Source: Dirofilaria immitis (lineage: Eukaryota > Nematoda > Chromadorea > Rhabditida > Onchocercidae). From it: a stretch of 64,000 nt of DNA. The notes under the pieces are model-generated. The model saw only the letters and a list, made by a program, of their open reading frames with translations, made no database searches and was not told the DNA's origin. The stretch is from NCBI GenBank assembly GCA_024305405.1, contig JAKNDB010000103.1:2914001-2978000 (forward strand). Direction: 5' to 3'. This document shows positions 12,706 through 24,022 of the stretch, piece by piece. Positions within the stretch are counted from its first letter, which is position 1. Each line of letters begins with the position of its first letter. The translations under genes were made by a program, and so were the position numbers.

Positions 12706-15700
12706 ATGACTTCTTCACCAGCTACTGCTGCTTCTTCGAATTTGGACGATATCACTGCATCGCTTTTCTATCAATTACGCGATAAAAACCGTGTAAGAAT
12801 CTCTCTCTCCCTCTCTTTTTTAAATCTCTGTTTTCGCAATTTGATGAAATCATTTTTCTTGTTTGATTAACTGAATATACATTTCATTTGAACTGATTCG
12901 TTTGAGACTTTCTGTTTCGAGGATACTTTTAATTTTCCTATCTCAATTTTTGCTGCATAATGACTAAAACCGAAATAATGAAAATTAGGTTTATGATTTT
13001 GATATACTGCAATGCCCCAAATGTCCGGAACGTCTAGAAGCCCTCGAACTTGATGTCTACAAAGAAAACGGTCAAACATATCAGAGAATATGGTGGACTT
13101 GTCGAGGGATAAAAATCAGGTTTGTTGAATTTTCTCTTATTTTTACTTTAAATCATACATGCGAAAATGGTTCAGGAAAGTAGAACTAGACAAGATTTGT
13201 TTATATTTTTTATATTGCTGAACACTAATTTCAAATCCACATTTTCGAATTTTAAAATTTCTTAATTTTTTAACAAAACGTTACACGTTGATAAATCAAT
13301 TGATGTGATGTATATTTTATATAGTGAGAAATTCTTGAAGCATATAAGTTAAAATAGCTGTGTTATCCATTCAATTATTCTGTTTGTGAGGAAGTTGTCT
13401 TGAGAATGAAGAAGAATATTTGGAAAACTTTTGCCTTAATGAAAATACATACTTATTTCAGAGTTGTCATTTTCCATTATGGATACCACGGGAAGTTTTT
13501 GGACAAGGAGAACAGAGGAACAAATGAGGACAGGCTATATACCTTTGCCAAATATTCATTTATTACCTCAACGATTATGGTATCTCTATCCTAATGTTTT
13601 CCGAGATAAATTGAGTCAAAAAGGCGTCGATAGTGCCAAAAGGTTCTTTTTCTTTTTCTTTTTTTTTTTCAAATTTTTAAACGGAATTAACAAAAATGTT
13701 ACACTGTTTAATTTTCAGAATAGTTCTGGTACAATCACGCCATCTTCTGGTCATGCAACACGAGGGAGTTCAGTGAGACCTGAAAGTGTGCTCACGGAAA
13801 ATGACGAATACAGTCGGGATTCATTTCTCAGTACACCTCTTCCTTCAACTGGAACAGATACGGTTGGTATTGTTTATCTATTTTTTGAAATTAGATGATC
13901 TACCATCCATTCTGATTTTCTGCAGTTTTCTCTAAGGAAGGCTTGTCATTTTCAAGGTAGAATATTTCCAATGTAATTTTTATTGTGATTTCATTTAAGT
14001 ACATCCCAAACGAAATGGAAATTTTGGAATCAGAAGTTCCGATTCGACAGATTCGAATTGATGAAGACATAGACGAGATTTTCGAAGCGGTTGAGAATTT
14101 CAGCGTGCCGTCAACAAATAATCAGGCGAGTGCTTCAGATCAAAAAGATTGTGGATGGAAAAGTTCAAATAACATAGAAGCAAAAGATACGATCGCAAAT
14201 TCATGGGAAACAAGCTTGATTCCGGAATGTGTTGTTACTTCAGATTTTCCTTTGGAATCATTCACAGATTCCTTCGTTCAGTTTTGTTCACAAACAGATC
14301 AACCAGCTAAACAGCAGCATGAACAGTTCGAGGAAATGAATTCACAAGAGATACATTCAGATAATGATAATGTTATCTTGGAAGTTTTGCAACCAGCACC
14401 TCAAAAAAGTATTTCGCATATTAGTGATGATTTAAAGGAAGCTGAATGTAATTCTGAAGTGTCGGCAATAGCTATAAGAAAGCGGAAACAGAATGCTGTC
14501 TTCGAAGAAAGACTTGGCGAATCAGCTTGTGATGACGACATATCAGAAACTAGTGATCCTTTAGATCGGATTTCGCTTGTGGTACCGTCAATGAACGCGA
14601 AAATACCAAAATCCTTAAATATTGCTCAAATACGGGAAGTTTTCCAGGAACGAAGACGGCAGCGGTCGGACTCAGAAATCGTTGATAATGATCGCGTGAT
14701 CGCTTCTTTAGTGAAGGAATTAGTAGTTAGAGTGGCTTTAGAACTCGATTTGGTTAAAAACGAAGCAACATCTGCATCATTATGCGTGGGGAAAAGACAG
14801 CAGTATTTGTCAAAGATAATTTCCTTAGAAGAAGCAAAAAAGATTTCAGTGATTTGACACTTGACGAGTTGTTGAAAGGTGTTAGTAACCTCCGGTCATC
14901 TGTTGCGGCACAAAATTGTCTACGAAAATGTCCTAAAATAGAAATTGGGATCCAGCAACAACAGTCAAAAAGCGGTTGTCTGCAACAGGATAATGATAAA
15001 TCTATTAATTTTGAAAAAGTGATTCGGAAACATCTGTCAACATTTCAAGTGAAACGGGCACAAGTTTGAAGATGCAATCATCTCTCCGGAAACGACGGTC
15101 TCAAAATGGTAATCGACCTGCTTTGCCGAAAAATCTGCCGTCAGATCAGAAATGCATTGCTGCTGTAGAAATGGCTCTAAAACAATCTATGACAGGTATC
15201 AAAGGCCCAGAAGAGACCAGTCGTGCTCCTCGAGCATCTATACTGTATGTATTCTTAATTTTAAAAGTTAAGATTATTCCTTGTCAAAATAGTGATGGAA
15301 ATAATTGCAACAATGGTAACTTAATTTAGAAAGCTGTGAAAATAATGATAGTAAAAGAAACTGTTGCTTGTTTTCTTTGAGCTTATAAGAATATTGCTTA
15401 ATTTTTCTTTAATTTTTGTAAATAAAACCTTCTTTCACCAAGGAAAGATAACTTTGGTGAAAGAAGGTTCAATTTTCCAGTGTCATTTTCTGCAGAAAAT
15501 AGGACATTTTCCATTTTCTTTCTTGATTACTGATAATACTAATAATGGTTATAATATAGTCATATATTATTATTTCAGTGTTATAAATACATTTTATTGT
15601 TTAAATTACATTATTTTATAGGAAAGGTTCTCCTTCAAAGTTTCGTCCTGACATGATTTCAAATGAAATATTCGACTCGCTGAACTGGCGTCGGCCTGTG

Positions 15701-17487
15701 CATTTCGGTGGTCGTACAAATTTAGACGCTTTTGTAATTTTTATTTTGCAAAGTTTTGACGAGTCGTAGTTTGAATGCCTTTTTCAATTATATTAATAAG
15801 GCGAATCAAAGAAAAAAGATTTGTTTTTCTATTTGCTTTTTTATTATTCTACCACCGTCTATTATTTTCTCCATAAAATCCCATAGAAATATGTTTCGTC
15901 CAATAGGTGACAGCGTATAACTTACGATATAATCGTGCGGAATATCTGGATGCTCTTGGCTCCGAATTATGCAAGCATAAAATAATGAAATTTGTGCCAT
16001 CAATACCAGTGAAACAACAACGACTCGTACGACGTATGCAGCAAAAGAGTTCTGGTCAGGAAGATATGCTGGATTTGGAGGCGCTGAAAAAGGTTGTTGA
16101 TCCAGATGCATTGCGTGTTCAAATTGCCCATCGTCTTGGCATCCAAAATGTAAGTTTTGTTGCCGGAATTTTTATTATTCGAATAGATACTTCCGAACAC
16201 TTTGTCTTTTATTTTTGTGGTTTATAGATTTTATATGTTTCTGAAATAAATTGTGGAGACTTTCATTCATTGCTATGACAAAGAATAATTTCAGCTTGAC
16301 AGCATGTTACCATGCTCGAAAGTAGGAAATAATCAAGATGATGAAGTAAGCAGTAAGATGCAACATATTGCATCTGCTCCATTTACTGCGTCATCAGGAA
16401 TTTGTGAACCTGTTTCTATGGAATATATTCAATCAAGCAAAACCGGTAAGTTTATTTTATTCCTGCTCCAGACTTATTAAACTCAATAGGACTTTAGTTC
16501 ACATTGAAAAAATGTATTAAGATTCTATGTTAACTTGATTTTTAGTGAACAATAAAGAATCTATTGCTAATTTGGCTTAATAACAGGATCATCAAAATTA
16601 CGAGCAGTTTTATTTGTATTGTTAGACTAAAATGATTGGTAATTTGACCGTGATTTAGAAATCTATTTTATCAAAGTTCTTAATGCGTAAATTGAATGAA
16701 AATTATTTTTTTTTTAAATAAAACGCAAGATAAAAATAACCACTTCCAAAAATTCTTTCCTTTTAGAGGATGAAATAACTACTATTTTCTGCTTTTTTAG
16801 GTGAGCAAGCAACAGTATCAAATTTCTCGGAAAGCTTATACTCATTTCCTGCATCTGAATATGAGAGTGAAGTTAAAACTGGAAAAGAACCTGAACTGAA
16901 AACGCCATATATTCTATCGTTCAATGATCCAGAAGTCGATGCACTCGTACATAGAAAATTTAAAAATTATGTACATGAAGAAAATGCGACTGATGCTGTT
17001 ATTCCTCATCAATCTTCTTCAGCTCAGCATTCACACGTGCCCGAAGTAATTTTTTTATCATTTGGAAGCATCCATGTTACGCGCATTAATATGCATTCTG
17101 ATAGCGCTTTTGAGGGATCTGCATATTTCAAAATATACGGATTTTATCAACTGCTATAGTGCTAATACACTGATCTACAATCTAATATTTCTTCGTATTA
17201 ATAATGAACATAAGTTGAGGAGCACAGTTTAGTCTCATATTAATTTTTAGTGATCATGATAAAATATTGAAGAGAGACTGTTTTTTTGCTGTATTCTCGA
17301 CAGTGGGTAAATGCTGCTGTTATTATAAAGTAAAATCTGTTATACCCTTGTTTTTTAGCATTTGGAAACATCTACATCCCGCATCGAATATGTTGATTTT
17401 GAGAGCGCCTTTGAGGAATATGAAACTGATGAAGTGCAACATTTGGATTCATTTTATGATACCCATTTTGGTGGTCATTCATTATAA
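12706..17487 (+). CDS. Unrecognised large protein with N-terminal Cys zinc motif
   Basis: Eleven exons: 12706-12792, 12989-13119, 13464-13642, 13719-13862, 14000-15244, 15622-15733, 15907-16149, 16295-16445, 16801-17045, 17359-17487, plus the possibility of further small ones; roughly 850 residues. I do not recognise the family. Near the N-terminus CPKC is followed by WWTC and then SCHFPLW, a plausible four-Cys zinc motif. It vaguely resembles the N-terminal Cys motif of USPL1, but no peptidase domain is visible. The middle is acidic and Ser/Thr-rich; ISLVVPS could be a SUMO-interacting motif. The exons at 15622-16149 hold the most ordered part (RRPVHFGGRTNLDAF, then YNLRYNRAEYLDAL). Literal reading fails at four places, each repaired by one extra base in a run: T 13496-13500, A 13638-13641, A 14836-14841, T 15065-15067. 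Other junctions are in phase. An ancient gene with sequence errors fits better than a decayed one. Confidence 0.7.
17059..17115 (+). pseudogene. Relic duplicate of the last exon of the zinc-finger gene
   Basis: Inside the final intron, a stretch beginning CATTTGGAAGCAT and ending TAGCGCTTTTGAGG aligns by eye along its whole length, with one gap, to the start of the last exon (17359-17416, CATTTGGAAACAT to GAGCGCCTTTGAGG). The copy is preceded by a T-run like the true acceptor but lacks a good AG, so it looks like a decayed exon duplication. Confidence 0.6.
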
Positions 17488-18293
17488 AGTTAGCTTGTGT
17501 TTGTAAATTTTATAAATTGTAGATTGGTATGTTCGTAAAATTTGTAAACTTATTTAAGAAAATCAATCTTTAAAATTCAGTCTCTGACTTTTTAGGCTGC
17601 ATTTTGGAATGATTTTAAAAATTCAGTGTTGCTGCCGCAACTGCCTTTAAAACGGTAAATGAAATTAGAATAAAGGAAGAAAGTTGCTTATGTTGAAGGA
17701 AAATTATGAGAATAGTAATAACTAGTCAACTGATCTTTCAAATCTTTGTATAGTATTATAATATTTCTTCTATGCTCGATATGATATTTCTTTTCATTGC
17801 TTTTTCTTTTTCCTTGTATCTCACCTTTTAATAATTCTTTTTAAATTTTATTTTTAATAAATTGAATTTCATTTTGGTTGCATACATAATATATTTTATT
17901 ATTCGGCGGATCATCCTGTAATATATATAAACATGAAAATGGGAAGTGAAAAAAATAATGGGAAAAGAGCAAACAAAAATGTGCAAAATTTGAATTTTTA
18001 TTAGTAATGGATAAAATGAAGGTGATTGGTCGGACGTTTGTAACAATTGATTCAATTATTGAGGCTTAATATGGATGGGGAATTTTTTCAATAATTGAAA
18101 AGAATATGGATGATGGACATTAAGGTCATGTAGGTTGTGTGTATCATTCGAGATTTATTATTGATTTGTTCTATTTCTTGTAGTTCACTGAAATGGTAGG
18201 TCGTGTTGCATTTTAGGTAGTTGCAATTTATTCTTTTTCGGTAAGTTTTAAAAATAACTAAGAAATATCATTGCAGATTAAGTGTTTAGAGAG
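17488..18293. other. Intergenic region between zinc-finger and Tudor genes
   Basis: About 800 bp, AT-rich, with no supported exon. An acceptor TTGCAG ends at 18276, 17 bases before the Tudor gene ATG, compatible with spliced-leader addition. The same orientation and short gap allow, but do not prove, a two-gene operon. Confidence 0.35.
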
Positions 18294-21200
18294 ATGGCTG
18301 GTTTTAGTACTGTCGATATTCCCCATATTAGTTCAGCTTTTGGAAGAGATTTTCCATCCAATGAGTCGGGTGATTTTAGTTCAAATTTATTGATTAACAA
18401 AACGAAAGAAGTGAAATGGAGTGAATGCCGTGATTTGGTAGAGGTTGCGGGTGGACCGGAATGGAAACTACGATGTTAGTGTTTTTGATTATACTAGTTT
18501 TAGGAAACGAAATGATAATGGTTTTAATATTAAAATATTAATGATTAAAAATTTTTATATTGATATGTATATTTTTCTGAATTACTCTTAGTGATAAAGC
18601 TAACGAGATAAGATTGATAAATCATGCATTCTAATGATAAAACGATGAAACTATCGAAATTTTGATTGATTCTGTTATTGTTTCTTTGAATTAGACTATT
18701 ACAATATTGTAATCCTGAATTAGCATAACGAACAATGAAGTTTTATAGTGCTCTTATCTCTTGATAATCTTTTGAATCTATTTAGATATGGCTGAAGCTT
18801 TCCCACAATATTGTTGGAAATATGCTGAATCACAAATGATTGCTCATTATCATTACAATGTTGCTACAACTGCTAATGCACCTGCGGAGCAATCTACTGC
18901 TACACTTTCAGTATTCTATGCACATTTACCAAATTCATTTTCGCCCTATGATTTTAGCATTCAAGTAAGTTTATTTCATACTAATTTCTTGATCAAGAAG
19001 TAGCATTTTATTAATTTTGATTTAGTAAAATTTCAACTAATTTTACGCTAATTTCTTTTAATATTATTTTTTAATTTTTCTAAGTAATGATGAAATTTTT
19101 GCATATATTCTATAATCATTTAGATTCTATTCACAATTTAACTAAGAATAGGATTAAATGAAACAGAATGGAATTTGAATAGAATAAAAATGAAATTTGA
19201 TAAAATTAAATGGATTTTTTTCAGTCATTGATATTTTCAGCCTTATTTGAAGTAACTATATCTTATTTCACTATAAGGAAGCTCTTTATATTTTAGTCAT
19301 ACAAGATAAGCATGTCATTACAGCCGAAATCGTTTGATCGAGCGCGTAAACAGTTGTATCGACAAATTCAGGCTGTGTATAGTGCAGAAAACGAATTTAT
19401 GATTTCAAGTGATCAGGCATGATCTTTTTATTTCTAAATGATTTTTTTTCTTTCACTGAGAATTTAGGTTTATTAATGAAATAATTATGAATGTAATAAC
19501 AACTAGATAGTTTACTATAGTTTTATTTTATTTTAAATGTGTGTTGGTGCGCCATGTGCGGTATTGGTTGGTAATTTGGAATGGTTCCGCGCAAAAATCT
19601 TGAAATTCAGTAAGGGAAATGGTGTAATAGTTGATCTTGTGGATATTGGTAATGACAATATTGCTAAAATTGAGAATATTCGACCTCTTCTGAAAGTTTT
19701 TGGACGTTTGCCTCCTCTTGCTTTGCGTTGTCGTATGAAAGGTATGATTTGAGAAGTTTGCCAGCGATATTGAATTGGCATCCAAGTTTGAGACTTTAAG
19801 CGGTGTTTGAGCAAATTTATGTATTAGTTTTTCATGACTAACATTATGAGACTTTTTCATGAAGTTAAGAATTGATCTGATCAATATGCAATCATACTAA
19901 CGCAGAAAACTAAGGGACTAATATGGAAGATTTGAATATCAATATATCACATGAACGAAACTTCAGTGAATATCTTTCATTTTTCTTGATGATAAATTAT
20001 ATTATTCGGATATTTAAGTTGATCTTAAATCTTGTTTTTAGCAAAGAAAAGAAAACATTATTATTGAAGCCATAGAGAACATAAATGTAGGATAAGAAAA
20101 AATGTTTTTTTGAATATTTTAATTTGTTATTCTAAATAGAATTTTCTAGCAAATATAATCAATTGTAGCGGCAAGAAATAATTTCTTATATTATCAGTAA
20201 AATAAAATTAACAATCATGCAATTGTTTCAAGGTGTCAATATGAACGATTTAACAGTGCAAAAAGTGAATGAATTTCAAAAGTTAATTAAATCTTGTGGT
20301 GATGTTGTTCGAGTAGAACTTGCTAATGTATCTTCCATACCATTTCTTGTAAATTTATATCATCCAACGCTACAAGACGAAAATCTTGGTAAATTATTTT
20401 ACTGTCGTAAAGGGCGAGCCGAACGTGAAGCAGCACGAGAAAGACGATGGAATAGAAAATTAGCTAAAATGGTATCTTTTGTTATTTAATATTTTATAAT
20501 ATAATTTTCACATCATTTTGTTTTATCTAAATTTTCTTGAAGTGATTTCATCATTTATAGTAGTATATTTTTATCAAAAATCATGCATGCGTTTTTACTT
20601 TTGAAAATATTTCATAATGCTTAACCATTTCGCAATTTGTCGGCGAATAACACTTCCGACAATTTAGTCGTATAAATATTTTGTATAATGGATTATATTA
20701 AACGCAATTTGATCGTAAATTAGTCTGCGATGTTAAATTTCTTTTTATTTCAATTTTTATTTTAATTTGCTATAACATTTATTTAAAGCGCTGAAAATAC
20801 TTTCTTTTTTTTTCTTATTTAAAACGATAAATAATGAAATATAGTAATGAAAAAGTGAGAATGATATTAAGTTAAAAAGTGTGGTGAAAGGATGCCATAT
20901 ATATTTTAGCTTTTGTCCATTTTCCTTCTCCTTTTTTACTTCTATATTTATTTGCTTTTCCTATTATCATTCATTTTTACTTATAATAAATCATCAGATT
21001 TTAGCGAAACTTTTCCGGTACATCGTTATTGACTATGTTATTGGAATTTTTAGCATTTGTAGAATGAAATTCTGTTTTGAAAGTTTAAAAATTTATTTTT
21101 AGAATGACGAATTTTCAACTGATTGTACGAGTGAGGAAGATTCCGAAGACGATTCCCACTTCCTTCTCATATATTATATTTGGAAAGGTTAAAATCATTG

Positions 21201-23356
21201 CTTTCGTATTAATTTTAATCAATAACATTTAAAAAGTAATTTTAATCAAAACAGTTTGTTAACGTATGCATAGACATAAAATAAACTAAAATCGTTATTA
21301 GGAAATGAAAAATTCAAACGGAACAGATAACTGAAATAATCATTTGTCAAGTTTTTAGATTACAAAAGCCGATTACTGATGAACCACTCTATATTTCGCA
21401 TATCGAAAATTGCCGATTCATTTATTTGCATAGTGAATATCACAAAAGACAATCGAAAAATTGGAAAAGGAGTTGTTCACTAAGGTTCTAGTAAATGCTT
21501 TCACCAATCTTTTTGTTTCTATCTTATTGCGTGTATTTAAATTCAAATTTTTCTTCTTGAAACTCTTCTAGCATTCAATTATTACGTTCTACAAAAATTA
21601 CGCCAAACATTTTTGAATTTTTAAATAAATGTAACTGATGTTTCTCGAAAATTCGCCACAATCAATTTGTTTTTGAAGTTTGAGACGTAATCATAAAGTC
21701 AAGTTCCCTTCAGTCTTTCGAATTAATTGAAATTTGAATTGATTGCTCAATTTTTATTGTTGCTAATACTTTTATAAACATATCTTTTATATTTCTTTCG
21801 TCTTTTTTCTGTTTCTTTTTCTTTTTCTTATCCTATTTATTCTCGAGTATGTGACTAAACTGCTGTTCCAGTGGTCTCAGCTAAAAATTGTTCCTGAGAA
21901 ATGGTTAATACCAGCATTAGCTTGTGCTTATTCTGATATCTCTACTTGCAATCCTTGCCGAGTTATAATTGCGGAAATTGCCGATCAAATGGTACAACTA
22001 CGTGGTGCCGATCATGGATGGAAGAAGAATGTATCGAAATCGGATTGTCTTTCCGGTAGTTTACGCCTTCTTACGAGAGAATTCTCAGAAACACCACTTG
22101 TAAGTTAAACGTTTCATTACCGAATTTCATTGTTTCCAGAATATTTGTCAAATGCTAGTTTCTTCGAGAAATTACTAAAGTTCATCTTTATCATCAAGAT
22201 ACTTTTTGAAATAGTCTCAATGAGTTATTATATCTCAATTAATTGACTTTTATGGAAAGCGAGTCTTTATAGAACTCATGAATGATACGATAGCTTTTAC
22301 AAAGAAAAAATAACAAAAATCTCAGCCAAGTTTATTTTTATCCAGTTGAAAAATTATTCCCTAGCAAGAAATTATGGATTATTAGTAATTCATAATTTAT
22401 TTAATAAACTTTACCATCTTTGCTTCTCAAGTGCAATATCATACTAAATTATTTCCTATAAACTACAATAAACTAAATATTATGCATTTCTAAGGCACGC
22501 TTAGAAATGCATATTGGCGCAGTGATAAGTAGTGCTACCACATCAGACAATCTCGAGTTCAAATTTGTCCTCGATTCTTGGCGCTCTGATGTTAGTATTC
22601 ATCAGAAGTGTATGCATAATCGAAGGTAGAGTAGGTTGTGCCAAGTGGCGCAGCAGTCGAATCACCTTCGGTGTCAAGCGTTATTTAATGCCTGATTATC
22701 ATCCTCTGGATTCGAAACACTTCAATCAGACGAACGGTTTTTAGAACTAAGAGGACTTTTAAATTAATTGTATTTAATTACTGGAATTAACATCGGTTTA
22801 AAGGGGTTGCTCGGCGATTCGACATCGAAAATGTAAGAAGCCACTTCCAACTTTCTTCTATTTCAACCTTATCATTTCTTTCGGCTGCATTTCAAATATC
22901 TTTTAAGATGTATCTCTGTTGCCTACCAACTTCTACACGATACCACCCACATCAATCTGAAACTGATATTCTACGAAGTATTTTACCAGTTGGCACAACT
23001 GTAAATATTCGGCGCTCTCCATGCAAACGATCTTTACCATATAAGACGAATATTTTCCTCGAGAATGATGAATCAGTTATTGGTCTTCTCGAACGATTGT
23101 AAGTTACATGTTTATCAAAATTTCCACGCATTTATGAGTAATTTTTAAATCTGTTTATACAAACTCTTTGTCGGAATTTGAATGTACGATTAATTTAAGG
23201 AGAACCGAGAAACGTGTTATACACCCATGCTTCGATTTGCTACCTTATAAACCGTCAATGTATACTAAACTTTACAAGCTTGATCGCAACTACCAGGAAG
23301 ATCTCGAAGTTTTCCGGCCATTTGCAAGGGGCCATCTGGAGTACGCCAATTTCTAG
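18294..23356 (+). CDS. Tudor-domain protein (two extended Tudor regions)
   Basis: Ten exons: 18294-18474, 18786-18964, 19297-19416, 19537-19741, 20233-20471, 21103-21187, 21359-21484, 21848-22099, 22908-23098, 23200-23356; about 580 residues. The first Tudor core is VGAPCAVLVGNLEWFRAKIL followed by VIVDLVDIGND and FGRLPPLALRCRM, continuing into an SN-like flank with VVRVELANVSSIPFLVNLY. A second begins PLYISHIENCRFIYLHSEY and continues with CRVIIAEIADQMV and DHGW. Tudor domains bind methylated Arg/Lys ligands, often on germline small-RNA proteins. A nematode relative such as EKL-1 is possible but not established. Two junctions need one extra base (C-run 21155-21157; A-run 21456-21460 or 21464-21467), after which the frame reads DDSPLPSHILYLER|LQKPITDEPLYISH. 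The intron between 19416 and 19537 has a GC donor and no AG acceptor. Start chosen as the first ATG after the TTGCAG acceptor. Confidence 0.8.
22481..22514. repeat. Perfect 14-bp inverted repeat (hairpin)
   Basis: TATGCATTTCTAAG at 22481-22494 is followed by the loop GCACG and then its exact reverse complement CTTAGAAATGCATA at 22500-22513. It lies in an intron of the Tudor gene immediately upstream of a tRNA-like segment. It could be part of a small mobile element or a transcript hairpin. Confidence 0.8.
22512..22725 (+). repeat. tRNA-like (SINE-like) segment, two related halves
   Basis: Within an intron of the Tudor gene, TGGCGCAGTGA (about 22515) is followed some 40 bases later by GAGTTCAAATTT. 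A second TGGCGCAGCAG (about 22654) is followed by GGATTCGAAAC. These resemble the A and B boxes of the RNA polymerase III internal promoter; the second A box fits TRGYNNARNNG fully, both B boxes imperfectly. No cloverleaf could be closed, so this is not called a tRNA gene. A tRNA-derived SINE or decayed tRNA pseudogene is the likelier reading. Confidence 0.4.
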
Positions 23357-24022
23357 GAATTAAATAAGATCTAGCACACAGTAGGAAACGAATGTATTAT
23401 CTATTATTTGTTTTCTGTAACTACTAAAACATATATTGTTATTTGCTTTCACTCCTTTATTTCTTTTAAATGTGTTCAGCGATAAATTATTGCTTAAGCA
23501 AGCAGTTACTATTAAAATATACAGCGAACATGAAGAACATAATCAAAATTTCTCAAAATAAGAAAAAGCATTTCACACCACAATTTCTTAATTTCTTAAA
23601 TTCTCAGATGAGAATTCAATCTTAATTAGATGGGTTAGGCTAAACTTGAGATAGCTTGAGATGACTCTAATGCAATAGAGATTTCTTCGACCTAAATAGG
23701 ATGCATAGATTTTGGTGAGATGAAAATACAATTATTATTCCCGAACTATACAAAGACTACTTCCATACATTTATATAATTATGATTTTCGGTGACACTTC
23801 ATGCTTTGGAGACATGCATTACTACCAACACCAGACAAATAAATATGGTTTGACTAAAATAATAAAGCGAAAATGGGACGGAAATATCATACTGGAGAAC
23901 AACATACTCTTATAATTTCCCATTGTCCAATTTCTCAAAATTATCACTGGCAACTTAGATTTTGCGCACAGCTACAGTACTCTCGAAATAATATAGTTTT
24001 TTTCAAAGTTTTTGAGTCACAT
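23357..24022. other. Convergent intergenic region, Tudor gene / dli-1
   Basis: The 3' ends of the plus-strand Tudor gene and the minus-strand dynein gene face each other across about 665 bp. No exon is supported on either strand; this should hold both 3' UTRs. Confidence 0.35.

Noticed and set aside
19528..19884. 118-codon minus-strand open frame opposite the first Tudor exon
   Set aside because: Antisense shadow of the strongly Tudor-like plus-strand exon.
22512..22725. Functional tRNA gene
   Set aside because: A- and B-box-like words are present, but no cloverleaf with paired acceptor stem could be closed.
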